From JBHHYU01 sp046757725 (lineage in GTDB: Bacteria > Desulfobacterota > Binatia > UBA9968), in the NCBI GenBank assembly GCA_046757725.1, contig JBHHYU010000018.1:1-37356 (forward strand): a DNA stretch of 37,356 nucleotides. The letters are read 5' to 3'. Both the position numbers and the translations under genes were made by a program. Under the pieces are notes generated by a model. It was given only the letters and a program-made list of their open reading frames with translations, did not search any database and had not been told where the DNA came from. Every line of letters starts with the position of its first letter. The first letter of the stretch is position 1. This document shows positions 7,404-13,678 of this stretch, piece after piece.

Positions 7404-7820
7404 TTACCGCCTTCCTTTTAGGGCATTTCTGGCAAATAGAAGCATCCTTCGGGGATTGATCTTCTCAGGGCATTCTTTGATACAAACCCCACTGCCGGCA
7501 CAGGACAGAACCCAATCAGCGGCCGCGGGGTTTCCATTCCCACCTTGCAGGATATCCAACACACCGCCTACGACCTGTTTTGCGTCCGCACCGTTCGCTG
7601 CACTATAAGGTAGAATCGGACACACTTCAGCACAAACACCGCAGGTCGTACACTCCTGCATGAAAAGCTGAATCTCCCCGTCAACGTATTCTTGCAAAGA
7701 TGTTCTGAACACTATCGCCGAACCCTTAAGAGGGTAAACTCTTTTTGCTCGAAACGCCCGTCCCGAGTCAGCCCACTCTGCCCAGTAATAGTTTCTGCAT
7801 CTGTCAACAAGGGCTGGCAT
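7404..7820 (-). CDS. Ferredoxin-type protein, heterodisulfide reductase subunit C-like
   Basis: A 138-residue HdrC-like protein with two cluster regions. Region 1 is complete (Cys57, Cys60, Cys63, Cys67 in a CxxCxxCxxxCP pattern). Region 2 reads Cys107, Ser110, Cys113, Cys117, so the second ligand is serine (codon AGT, one base from TGT). The family normally has a helix between the two clusters, seen here at about 78-104. The ATG at 7820 has no obvious Shine-Dalgarno sequence, but a good promoter at 7854-7882 ends just upstream and supports it; a GTG at 7712 would still keep both clusters. It is the first gene of the hdrC-hdrB-mmgE/prpD operon and probably hands electrons between the HdrB-like protein and a quinone or flavoprotein partner that is not in this window. 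Confidence 0.8.
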   Translation of the reverse strand: MPALVDRCRNYYWAEWADSGRAFRAKRVYPLKGSAIVFRTSLQEYVDGEIQLFMQECTTCGVCAEVCPILPYSAANGADAKQVVGGVLDILQGGNGNPAAADWVLSCAGSGVCIKECPEKINPRRMLLFARNALKGRR

Positions 7821-7853
7821 GGCGCCAGGCAGAACAATCGACGTTTCTCAGTA

Positions 7854-7882
7854 TTCATACCTGAAAAGTAAACGCCTGTCAT
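7854..7882 (-). promoter_or_regulatory. Candidate promoter of the Hdr-like/MmgE operon
   Basis: On the minus strand, -35 ATGACA (7882-7877), a 17-base spacer and -10 TATGAA (7859-7854) predict a start near 7847. That is about 27 bases before the HdrC-like ATG. Matches are 5/6 and 4/6 to the sigma-70 consensus. Confidence 0.45.
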
Positions 7883-8011
7883 CTATCCGGATTGCCTCAG
7901 ATCAGGATCAGGTCAAAGAAAGGCTTGAGTTTATTATTAGCCCACCGCCCAGCTTGTCCCGGGTATAAAACCGATTTGGAGAACAACGCCCCGACCCCCG
8001 AGACTCGTCAG

Positions 8012-8908
8012 TCAGGTCTCACCGAAGTCGTATAGCCGCGAAGGGTTGTCGACCAATATCCTGTGCCGCACTTGCTCATCGGGGGCAAACTCGAAGAGCA
8101 GATCGATCAGGTCACCGTCATTCGGCGTCCTTCCCGGCGCAAATATGTTCGAGTGCGGCCAATCGGTTCCCCAGATAAGGCGATCGGGCGCAGCTTCTAT
8201 TAAAGCACGAGCGAAGGGCACGACATCGGTATAGGGAAGGCCATTGACAGAATCGCGGCTTGCGCTGCTGATCTTGTCGGCCCCCGTTAGCTTGACCCAG
8301 AACCGGTCATCTTTCATCAGGTCGAGAAGCAACCGGAAGGGCACCTGTTCCAGACCTTTGGCGGGGACGACACGGGCAAGGTGATCAAAAACAACGGGCA
8401 CCCGCAGGGCCCGAATCCGGGCTTCTTGTGCGACCAAATTCCTGGGATCTATATGAAGATCGATAGACCAGCCCAGCTCAGCAATACGCTCGACCACCCG
8501 GTCAAAAACAGCTAGCTTAATATTACCGGCAGGTCTGTTGAGCAGGTTGAAACGAACGCCGCGGATACCGCCCTCGTGTAGCCTCTGGAGTTCCTCATCG
8601 GTCACCGTGTCGTTGACTCGGGCAATGCCGCGAAAGCGTCCGCCGGTGGTCGCGATTGCATCGAGGGTAGCAGTGTTGTCGAATCCATGGGCACTTGGTT
8701 GAACCACAACACCACGATCGATCCCCACCGCGGCGAGCATGTTCAGGTAGTGTTCGATGGGCGCCGCCGGCGGGGTATATTGCCGCGTCAGGGCAAAAGG
8801 GAATTTCTCAGGTGGCCCGAACACATGCGCATGGGTGTCACAGGACTTCGGCGGTGGAGTGAACTTCGGCTTTCTCGGATTGGGATCCGGAGGCATGCAG
8901 ACTCGCAT
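8012..8908 (-). CDS. Amidohydrolase family protein, 2-pyrone-4,6-dicarboxylate hydrolase (LigI)-like
   Basis: A 298-residue TIM-barrel metal-dependent hydrolase. Landmarks are the strand-1 HxH (Asp24-Thr-His26-Ala-His28 followed by VFGPPEKFPF), a strand histidine in DLHIDPRN, another in VVFDHLAR, and the catalytic Asp in IWGTDWPHSN near the C terminus. This layout and length match the LigI-like branch, which opens lactones such as 2-pyrone-4,6-dicarboxylate, or related lactone/amide hydrolases. The ATG at 8908 is supported by GAGGAAC 5 bases upstream. It overlaps no neighbour and follows a 35-codon ORF by 12 bases, and upstream of that lies a carboxymuconolactone-decarboxylase-like gene, so the cluster could act in catabolism of an aromatic or lactone compound (inference). 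The exact substrate is unknown. Confidence 0.8.
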   Translation of the reverse strand: MRVCMPPDPNPRKPKFTPPPKSCDTHAHVFGPPEKFPFALTRQYTPPAAPIEHYLNMLAAVGIDRGVVVQPSAHGFDNTATLDAIATTGGRFRGIARVNDTVTDEELQRLHEGGIRGVRFNLLNRPAGNIKLAVFDRVVERIAELGWSIDLHIDPRNLVAQEARIRALRVPVVFDHLARVVPAKGLEQVPFRLLLDLMKDDRFWVKLTGADKISSASRDSVNGLPYTDVVPFARALIEAAPDRLIWGTDWPHSNIFAPGRTPNDGDLIDLLFEFAPDEQVRHRILVDNPSRLYDFGET

Positions 8909-8920
8909 TTGAGTTCCTCA

Positions 8921-9028
8921 TTAATTGCAGCCCCACGTTGGCTCACATAAGGCAATAGCTTGCCAACCTGCCCGGCTGGTTATCACATAGCCCCCAGTTA
9001 TCTTGCTGTTAAGATCTACAAAATCCAT
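8921..9028 (-). CDS. Small ORF of 35 codons with strong ribosome binding site, unknown
   Basis: A short ORF not recognisable by homology. ATG at 9028, stop TAA at 8923-8921. GAGGAGG (minus strand, 9039-9033) stands 4 bases before the ATG, the strongest ribosome binding site in this neighbourhood, and nothing else in the gap explains it. The peptide starts MDFVDLNSKI and ends ALCEPTWGCN. It has two Trp and two Cys residues, the Cys pair spaced Cys28-x5-Cys34 near the C terminus. It fills the gap between the carboxymuconolactone-decarboxylase-like gene and the amidohydrolase in the same direction. It could be a small regulatory or metal-binding peptide, a modified-peptide precursor, or a translated leader for the amidohydrolase. 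No maturation enzyme is adjacent. Confidence 0.5.
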   Translation of the reverse strand: MDFVDLNSKITGGYVITSRAGWQAIALCEPTWGCN

Positions 9029-9080
9029 GAAGCCTCCTCAATGACCCGATACAGCGGTGCGGGGTATCTGATTCCCAGCG

Positions 9081-9350
9081 TTATCCAAGGCCCGAAACCG
9101 GCAGTTTATCTTTGACGATTCCACCGGCTAAATTTTTCACTTTAGCGGTCACGGGCCTCATAGCATAGACTACGGTTTCCCATACCTCGTCTTCTGAGGC
9201 TCCACACCGGCGGGCTTTGTCCAGGTGGAGTTTGGCGCCGTGTTCGTGCCCGATAGCCAGGTTGACCGCAAAACGGATAAGTTCACCAACCTTCGATTCT
9301 AGCGATCCTTCTTTATACTGAACCCCGAAAAACTCTGCTTCCTTGCTCAT
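9081..9350 (-). CDS. Carboxymuconolactone decarboxylase-like (AhpD-fold) protein
   Basis: An 89-residue helical protein of the CMD/AhpD-like fold. It shows the ELIRFAVNLAIGHEHGAKLHLDKARRCGASEDEV core with its conserved His and the GxxxxEVWETVVYA helix. The redox CxxC of AhpD-type members is absent: only Cys49 is present, in the ARRCGAS turn. It is therefore likely a non-redox member (decarboxylase-like or structural), not a peroxidase. AGGAGG lies 8 bases ahead of the ATG. It is the first of three genes running toward the amidohydrolase. The function is open. Confidence 0.75.
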   Translation of the reverse strand: MSKEAEFFGVQYKEGSLESKVGELIRFAVNLAIGHEHGAKLHLDKARRCGASEDEVWETVVYAMRPVTAKVKNLAGGIVKDKLPVSGLG

Positions 9351-9603
9351 AGTTCGCTCCTCCTTAAGTCCTTTTTGAATCGGGTATATTCAAGAGAGGG
9401 TCCGAGAAGCGTTTTCTACACCAACTCTGGTTCAGGTTCAACAGCTCACATCCACACCGGCCGAATCAGGACACAGCACAGAAAAAACTTTGAAGAATTA
9501 TGAATTTCGGATTGCGAAAACATTTTAGGCTCAGGGCCGGAGTTGATTTCTCACCGGCGGAACCTTAAAAGCAGGTTCTCGTTTACTGATTTTGAGGTCA
9601 CCG

Positions 9604-10239
9604 TCAAGTCAGGGGAATCATAATATGAGTCTGGTAAGGCAACCGTTGACAGAGACGGTCGTACCAAATTTTCAGAGCAGCCATCTCTGGCCGATGGATC
9701 GGCATTTGAAACCACCGGTTTGCCCATACTCCGACTGGAATATCCCCCATGGTGAAGGTATCACCGGCCAAATAGTCGTTTTTTGCCAAGTGGTCGTTCA
9801 AAATCCACCAGGCCCGAGTTGCTTTCTGAAAGGCATGGTCAACGGCAGTGTTATCCCGCTTTTCTGGAGGCCGACGAATCAATCCCCAAAAGAGAGGAAC
9901 CATGGCTGGGCCCAGTGTGGTGAGTTGCCAGTCCATCCAGCGGTTGGTGTCGGATCGACCCTCTGGGGTAGACGGGAGAAGTTTCCCCTGGCCATATTTA
10001 TCGACAAGGTAACGGAGGATACTGTTGGATTCCCACAAGACAAAGCCTTTATCCTCAATCGTCGGGACCACGCCGTTGGGATTGAGAGCGAGATAAGTCT
10101 TTTCCTTGTTTCCACCGAAAGATCCCCCAAGATCGATCCGGTTAAATGCCACACCTAACTCGTCGCAACACCAAAGAACTTTTTGCACGTTGGATGAATC
10201 TTTTCTTCCCCAAATCTTGATGGTCGTTCTTGCTGCCAT
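9604..10239 (-). CDS. Glutathione S-transferase family protein
   Basis: A 211-residue GST. The N-terminal thioredoxin-like domain begins with IKIWGRKDSSNVQKVLW, where the conserved Ser/Asn pair for glutathione binding is visible. It continues to NPNGVVPTIEDKG with the cis-proline and the ESNSILRYLVDKYG helix that contacts the glutathione carboxylate. A helical C-terminal domain follows, with DHLAKNDYLAGDTFTMGDI, the N-capping box and hydrophobic staple region. The ATG at 10239 is preferred over the upstream one at 10284 because AAGGAGG precedes it, and the predicted promoter (10318-10290) would start transcription at about 10283. The gene is divergent from groESL. The substrate is unknown; detoxification of electrophiles is the usual role. 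Confidence 0.9.
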   Translation of the reverse strand: MAARTTIKIWGRKDSSNVQKVLWCCDELGVAFNRIDLGGSFGGNKEKTYLALNPNGVVPTIEDKGFVLWESNSILRYLVDKYGQGKLLPSTPEGRSDTNRWMDWQLTTLGPAMVPLFWGLIRRPPEKRDNTAVDHAFQKATRAWWILNDHLAKNDYLAGDTFTMGDIPVGVWANRWFQMPIHRPEMAALKIWYDRLCQRLPYQTHIMIPLT

Positions 10240-10289
10240 TTTATCCTCCTTGCCGTCACCGAAAAGTATCAGCCTTTGCTCCAAACGTT

Positions 10290-10318
10290 ACAATACCGCG
10301 CCCGCTCATCTCTATCAA
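10290..10318 (-). promoter_or_regulatory. Candidate promoter of the glutathione S-transferase gene
   Basis: Minus strand: -35 TTGATA (10318-10313), 17-base spacer, -10 TATTGT (10295-10290). Matches are 5/6 and 4/6. It predicts a 5' leader of about 44 bases before the ATG at 10239. Confidence 0.45.
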
Positions 10319-10403
10319 TCCGTTACTCGTAATGAATAGGGCAAGCCCGATATTAGAGGCGTGTGGGTATAACGTAAAAGCTAAGCTTAATTGATGTGAC
10401 CTC

Positions 10404-10431
10404 TTGACGTATTAAAAAGACGATTTATATA
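10404..10431 (+). promoter_or_regulatory. Candidate promoter of groESL
   Basis: -35 TTGACG (10404-10409), 16-base spacer, -10 TATATA (10426-10431). The predicted leader is about 54 bases. I found neither a CIRCE element (TTAGCACTC-N9-GAGTGCTAA) nor a clear sigma-32 promoter, so heat regulation is not explained by the usual sites. Confidence 0.5.
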
Positions 10432-10491
10432 TGTATGGATAGACACATCAAGGAAGCGCAATAAATCTACGTTTTATTTTAGGAGGTTGCT

Positions 10492-10782
10492 ATGGCAGTG
10501 AAAATTCGCCCTTTACATGACAGGGTCATTGTTCAAAGGATCGCCGAAGAGGAAAAAACCAAAGGGGGAATTATTATCCCTGACACCGCTAAGGAAAAAC
10601 CGCAGGAAGGCCGTGTCGTTGCGGTCGGCCAAGGGAAGCAAGAAGACGGGAAGATTATACCTCTGGACGTGAAGGCGGGAGACAAGATTCTGTTTGGAAA
10701 ATATGCTGGGACCGAGATAAAGCTGGCGGGGGAAGAGCATCTCATTCTACGTGAGGATGATATCCTCGGAATCATTGAGTAA
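10492..10782 (+). CDS. groES: Co-chaperonin GroES
   Basis: A 96-residue co-chaperonin that caps the GroEL folding chamber. It begins with the standard IRPLHDRVIVQR and contains the mobile loop EEEKTKGGIIIPDTAKEKP (about 18-36) that docks on GroEL, the GRVVAVGQG strand, the VKAGDKILFGKYAGTEIK roof region and the C-terminal EDDILGIIE. Length is normal. AGGAGG lies 6 bases ahead of the ATG. groEL follows after 11 bases, forming the usual bicistronic operon. Confidence 0.98.
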   Translation: MAVKIRPLHDRVIVQRIAEEEKTKGGIIIPDTAKEKPQEGRVVAVGQGKQEDGKIIPLDVKAGDKILFGKYAGTEIKLAGEEHLILREDDILGIIE

Positions 10783-10793
10783 GGAGGCAGATA

Positions 10794-12416
10794 ATGGCTG
10801 CAAAAGAAATAAAGTTCAGTGAAGAGGCGCATAGCAAAGTATTGCGTGGTGTAAACATCTTAACCAACGCCGTGACGGTAACTCTGGGGCCAAAGGGACG
10901 GAATGTTGTCCTGGAAAAATCTTGGGGTGCCCCAACTATAACCAAGGATGGTGTGAGTGTGGCCAAGGAGATCCAGCTCGAAGACAAATTTGAGAACATG
11001 GGAGCCCAGATGGTCAAGGAGGTAGCAAGCAAGACCTCGGATGTGGCCGGAGACGGTACAACGACGGCTACGGTGTTAGCCCGTGCCATCTTTACGGGCG
11101 GTCTCAAAATGGTTACCGCCGGCTATGACCCAATGAGCGTCAAGCGTGGCATTGACAAGGCGGTGGAAAAGGCCGTCGGGGAACTCAAAACGCAGTCTAA
11201 GGCTACCCGCGATAGAGAGGAGATTGCCCAGGTTGGAACAATCTCTGCTAATAATGACGAGTCCATTGGTGAAATTCTCGCGGAGGCCATGGACAAGGTA
11301 GGAAAAGAGGGAGTCATCACAGTTGAGGAGGCCAAAGGATTAGAGACGACGCTAGATCTAGTTGAAGGGATGCGCTTCGATAGGGGTTATCTCTCTCCCT
11401 ACCTGGTCACTGATGCGGAGCGGATGGAAGCAACGTACGAGGATGCTTATATACTCATTCATGAGAAAAAGATTTCAAATATGAAAGACATCCTCCCAGT
11501 CTTGGAAAATGTGGCCAAAACAGGTAAGCCCCTGTTGATCATAGCCGAGGACGTGGAGGGAGAAGGGCTTGCAGCACTGGTGGTCAATAAGATTCGCGGT
11601 GTCCTTAAATGCGTTGCCGTCAAGGCGCCTGGTTTTGGGGACCGACGTAAGGCCATGTTGGAGGACATCGCTATCCTCACCGATGGGCGTATGATCGCCG
11701 AAGAGTTGGGATTAAAGCTGGAGAATGTCACCTTAAAGGATTTGGGTCGTGCCAAACGTATTATCGTGGACAAAGATAACACGACGATTGTGGAAGGTGC
11801 CGCGAAGAAATCTGCTATCGAAGGACGAATCAACCAGATTCGCGCCCAGATCGAGGAAACCACTTCTGACTATGACCGGGAGAAGCTCCAGGAGCGGCTA
11901 GCCAAACTGGCTGGGGGTGTAGCCGTGGTTAAGGTGGGCGCCGCCACCGAGGTTGAAATGAAGGAAAAGAAAATGCGGGTGGAGGATGCGCTCCATGCAA
12001 CCCGTGCCGCCGTAGAAGAGGGCGTTGTAGCAGGAGGTGGTGTGGCTCTGATCCGTGCCGCGGCGGCTCTTAGTAGTATCCGGGCGCCTGAGGATGAGAA
12101 GGTAGGCGTGCAGGTTGTACAAAAGGCGCTGGAGGAACCTTCCCGTTGGATTGCCGCCAATGCGGGAGCCGAGGGGTCCGTAGTTCTGGAAAAGATCAAA
12201 CACGGCAAAGGAGCCTACGGTTTCAACGCAGCAACCGAGGATTTTGAAGATCTTATCAAGGCGGGAGTTGTGGATCCCACCAAGGTGGTACGCACAGCGC
12301 TTCAGAATGCCGCCTCAGTTGCAGGGCTGCTGCTTACCGCCGAGGCCATGGTAGCGGACAAGCCGGAGAAAAAGAAAGAGGCTCCGCCAATGCCGCCTGG
12401 TGGAGATGAATACTAA
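10794..12416 (+). CDS. groEL: Chaperonin GroEL
   Basis: A 540-residue chaperonin that folds proteins in an ATP-driven double ring. The ATP site motifs are intact: LGPKGRNVVLEKSWGAPTITKDG (about 31-53), the DVAGDGTTTATVLA loop (about 83-96, with the catalytic Asp) and GVVAGGGVALIRA near 408-420. The segment AALVVNKIRG and the apical domain are normal. The C-terminal tail reads KKKEAPPMPPGGDEY, without the GGM repeats of the Escherichia coli protein, so the tail inside the cavity is short, charged and Pro-rich. AAGGAGG precedes the ATG. A perfect terminator follows at 12438-12470. Confidence 0.98.
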   Translation: MAAKEIKFSEEAHSKVLRGVNILTNAVTVTLGPKGRNVVLEKSWGAPTITKDGVSVAKEIQLEDKFENMGAQMVKEVASKTSDVAGDGTTTATVLARAIFTGGLKMVTAGYDPMSVKRGIDKAVEKAVGELKTQSKATRDREEIAQVGTISANNDESIGEILAEAMDKVGKEGVITVEEAKGLETTLDLVEGMRFDRGYLSPYLVTDAERMEATYEDAYILIHEKKISNMKDILPVLENVAKTGKPLLIIAEDVEGEGLAALVVNKIRGVLKCVAVKAPGFGDRRKAMLEDIAILTDGRMIAEELGLKLENVTLKDLGRAKRIIVDKDNTTIVEGAAKKSAIEGRINQIRAQIEETTSDYDREKLQERLAKLAGGVAVVKVGAATEVEMKEKKMRVEDALHATRAAVEEGVVAGGGVALIRAAAALSSIRAPEDEKVGVQVVQKALEEPSRWIAANAGAEGSVVLEKIKHGKGAYGFNAATEDFEDLIKAGVVDPTKVVRTALQNAASVAGLLLTAEAMVADKPEKKKEAPPMPPGGDEY

Positions 12417-12437
12417 GGCGAGTCAAAAAAATGCGCA

Positions 12438-12470
12438 AACAAAGGGGGCCTAAACAAGGCCCCCTTTGTT
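12438..12470 (+). terminator. Rho-independent terminator of groESL
   Basis: A perfect 13-bp stem (12438-12450 with 12458-12470) with a core of five G-C pairs plus CC/GG, a 7-base loop, and a short T-rich stretch (ATTTT) afterwards. It lies 21 bases after the groEL stop codon. Confidence 0.92.
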
Positions 12471-12617
12471 ATTTTGGAGCAAGCAACCGTGGCGGGTGAC
12501 ACGCTCAAGCTAGTTTTTCTTCGAAACGCAAAGCGTCTGCACTCGAAAGTCATGTTGAAAAGTAAGGGTCATACCTGCCTCCGATTGAGAATGCGATTAT
12601 AGTGTCCGTCACTCACC

Positions 12618-12646
12618 TTGACATCGAGACTCTTTTCCATTAGAGA
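12618..12646 (+). promoter_or_regulatory. Candidate promoter of the complex I operon
   Basis: A perfect -35 TTGACA (12618-12623), a 17-base spacer and a weak -10 TAGAGA (12641-12646). It would give a leader of about 60-80 bases before nuoA. The remainder of the gap 12471-12711 shows nothing I recognise. Confidence 0.4.
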
Positions 12647-12711
12647 AAAAATATCCTTGAATCTCCTGGCGACGTCACTGGACCTCCTTCCATACCTCTC
12701 GATTGGGGGGT

Positions 12712-13092
12712 ATGGTTTTTTTAAATAAGCGATCTATGACTCATCCTTATTTTCCCGTGCTCATTCTCTTTTTATTTGCTGGGATCATCGTGGTCTCGAT
12801 GCTTCTGATTGCCCAAAAAGTGGGTCCAAAGAGGCTTACCCCTGTCAAAGGAGAGCCGTTTGAATCAGGGAACCCCCCCCAAGGAGACGCCTGGACCCCG
12901 TTCCCGGTCAAATTTTACCTTGTAGCCATGCTCTTTCTAGTTTTTGACATTGAGGTTGTATTTCTCTACCCGTGGGCGATCCTCTTTCGCCGCCTGGGAC
13001 TCTTTGGTCTAGTGGAAATGGGGATCTTCTTGGTCATTCTAATGATCGGCTTTATCTATGTTTGGAAGAAAGGGGCCCTGGAATGGGGCTGA
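12712..13092 (+). CDS. nuoA: NADH-quinone oxidoreductase subunit A
   Basis: Membrane subunit of complex I, 126 residues from ATG 12712, with three transmembrane helices. Family hallmarks are the loop KRLTPVKGEPFESGNPP and the helix-2 segment KFYLVAMLFLVFDIEVVFLYPWA, whose Asp and Glu are conserved. The start is uncertain. ATG 12712 follows a G-run at 12705-12710 with almost no spacing. ATG 12736 (MTHPYFPV) gives the more usual 118 residues but has no ribosome binding site. It is the first gene of the operon. The next gene, 7 bases downstream, is nuoC and not nuoB. Confidence 0.92.
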   Translation: MVFLNKRSMTHPYFPVLILFLFAGIIVVSMLLIAQKVGPKRLTPVKGEPFESGNPPQGDAWTPFPVKFYLVAMLFLVFDIEVVFLYPWAILFRRLGLFGLVEMGIFLVILMIGFIYVWKKGALEWG

Positions 13093-13099
13093 AGTTTCT

Positions 13100-13678
13100 A
13101 TGGACGAGAATGATCCAAGCCTCCGATATCTCCGAGAAAAGTTGACTGGAAGGGTTCTTGAGTTCAACTCCTTTCGGGGAGATGAAGTGATCGTCATACC
13201 CAAAGAAGAGATGGGAGAGATCTTTCGTACCCTCAGAGAAGATCCGAACCTGAAATTTAACTTTCTGACGGATCTAACAGCGGTAGACTTTCTTGGAAAG
13301 AAGAAGCCCCGCTTCGAGATTGTCTACCACCTATACTCGCTGAGTAACAAGTTTCGACTGCGTGTCAAGATTCCCGTGGCGGAAGAGGAGCCGATAGTGG
13401 CCTCGCTCACCTCATTATGGAAGGGAGCAGACTGGCTGGAGAGAGAGGTCTGGGATATGTTCGGTATCCGTTTCCTGGCCCATCCCGATCTAAAGAGAAT
13501 ACTGCTTTACGAAGAGTTCCAGGGCCATCCGCTACGCAAGGACTATCCGGTCAATCAGTGCCAGCCACTAGTCCCTGAACGAAACGTGGAGGGCACCTTT
13601 GTGGATCAATCATCGAAGAACAAACTCCTACAGCTGAAACAGAAATTTTCAGTCAAGGCTCGAAGACCTGTTGAATAA
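13100..13678 (+). CDS. nuoC: NADH-quinone oxidoreductase subunit C
   Basis: A 192-residue peripheral-arm subunit (30-kDa family) that packs against NuoD. The signature ADWLEREVWDMFGIRF and the following HPDLKRILLYEEFQGHPLRKDYPV are complete. The ATG at 13100 is preferred; an upstream in-frame start at 13058 would read into nuoA. NuoC is separate from NuoD here (not fused as in Escherichia coli) and its last 8 bases overlap nuoD. Normally nuoB lies between nuoA and nuoC; it is absent. Confidence 0.95.
   Translation: MDENDPSLRYLREKLTGRVLEFNSFRGDEVIVIPKEEMGEIFRTLREDPNLKFNFLTDLTAVDFLGKKKPRFEIVYHLYSLSNKFRLRVKIPVAEEEPIVASLTSLWKGADWLEREVWDMFGIRFLAHPDLKRILLYEEFQGHPLRKDYPVNQCQPLVPERNVEGTFVDQSSKNKLLQLKQKFSVKARRPVE

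Noticed and set aside
7404..7820. HdrC-like protein as the missing NuoI
   Set aside because: It has two cluster motifs, but spacing and flanking sequence match HdrC, the second cluster lacks a Cys, and it is on the other strand in an unrelated operon 5 kb away.
9351..9603. RNA gene or promoter in the 253-base gap between GST and the CMD-like gene
   Set aside because: Only a weak TTGAAC/TAGAAA pair and a 6-bp hairpin without T tract are visible; neither is convincing.
9592..10158. 188-residue plus-strand ORF
   Set aside because: It is antisense to the clear GST gene, which has family motifs, a ribosome binding site and a promoter; the antisense product has no recognisable pattern.
10240..10491. 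CIRCE element or sigma-32 promoter for groESL
   Set aside because: I looked for the TTAGCACTC/GAGTGCTAA dyad and for CTTGAAA/CCCCAT-type boxes and found neither.
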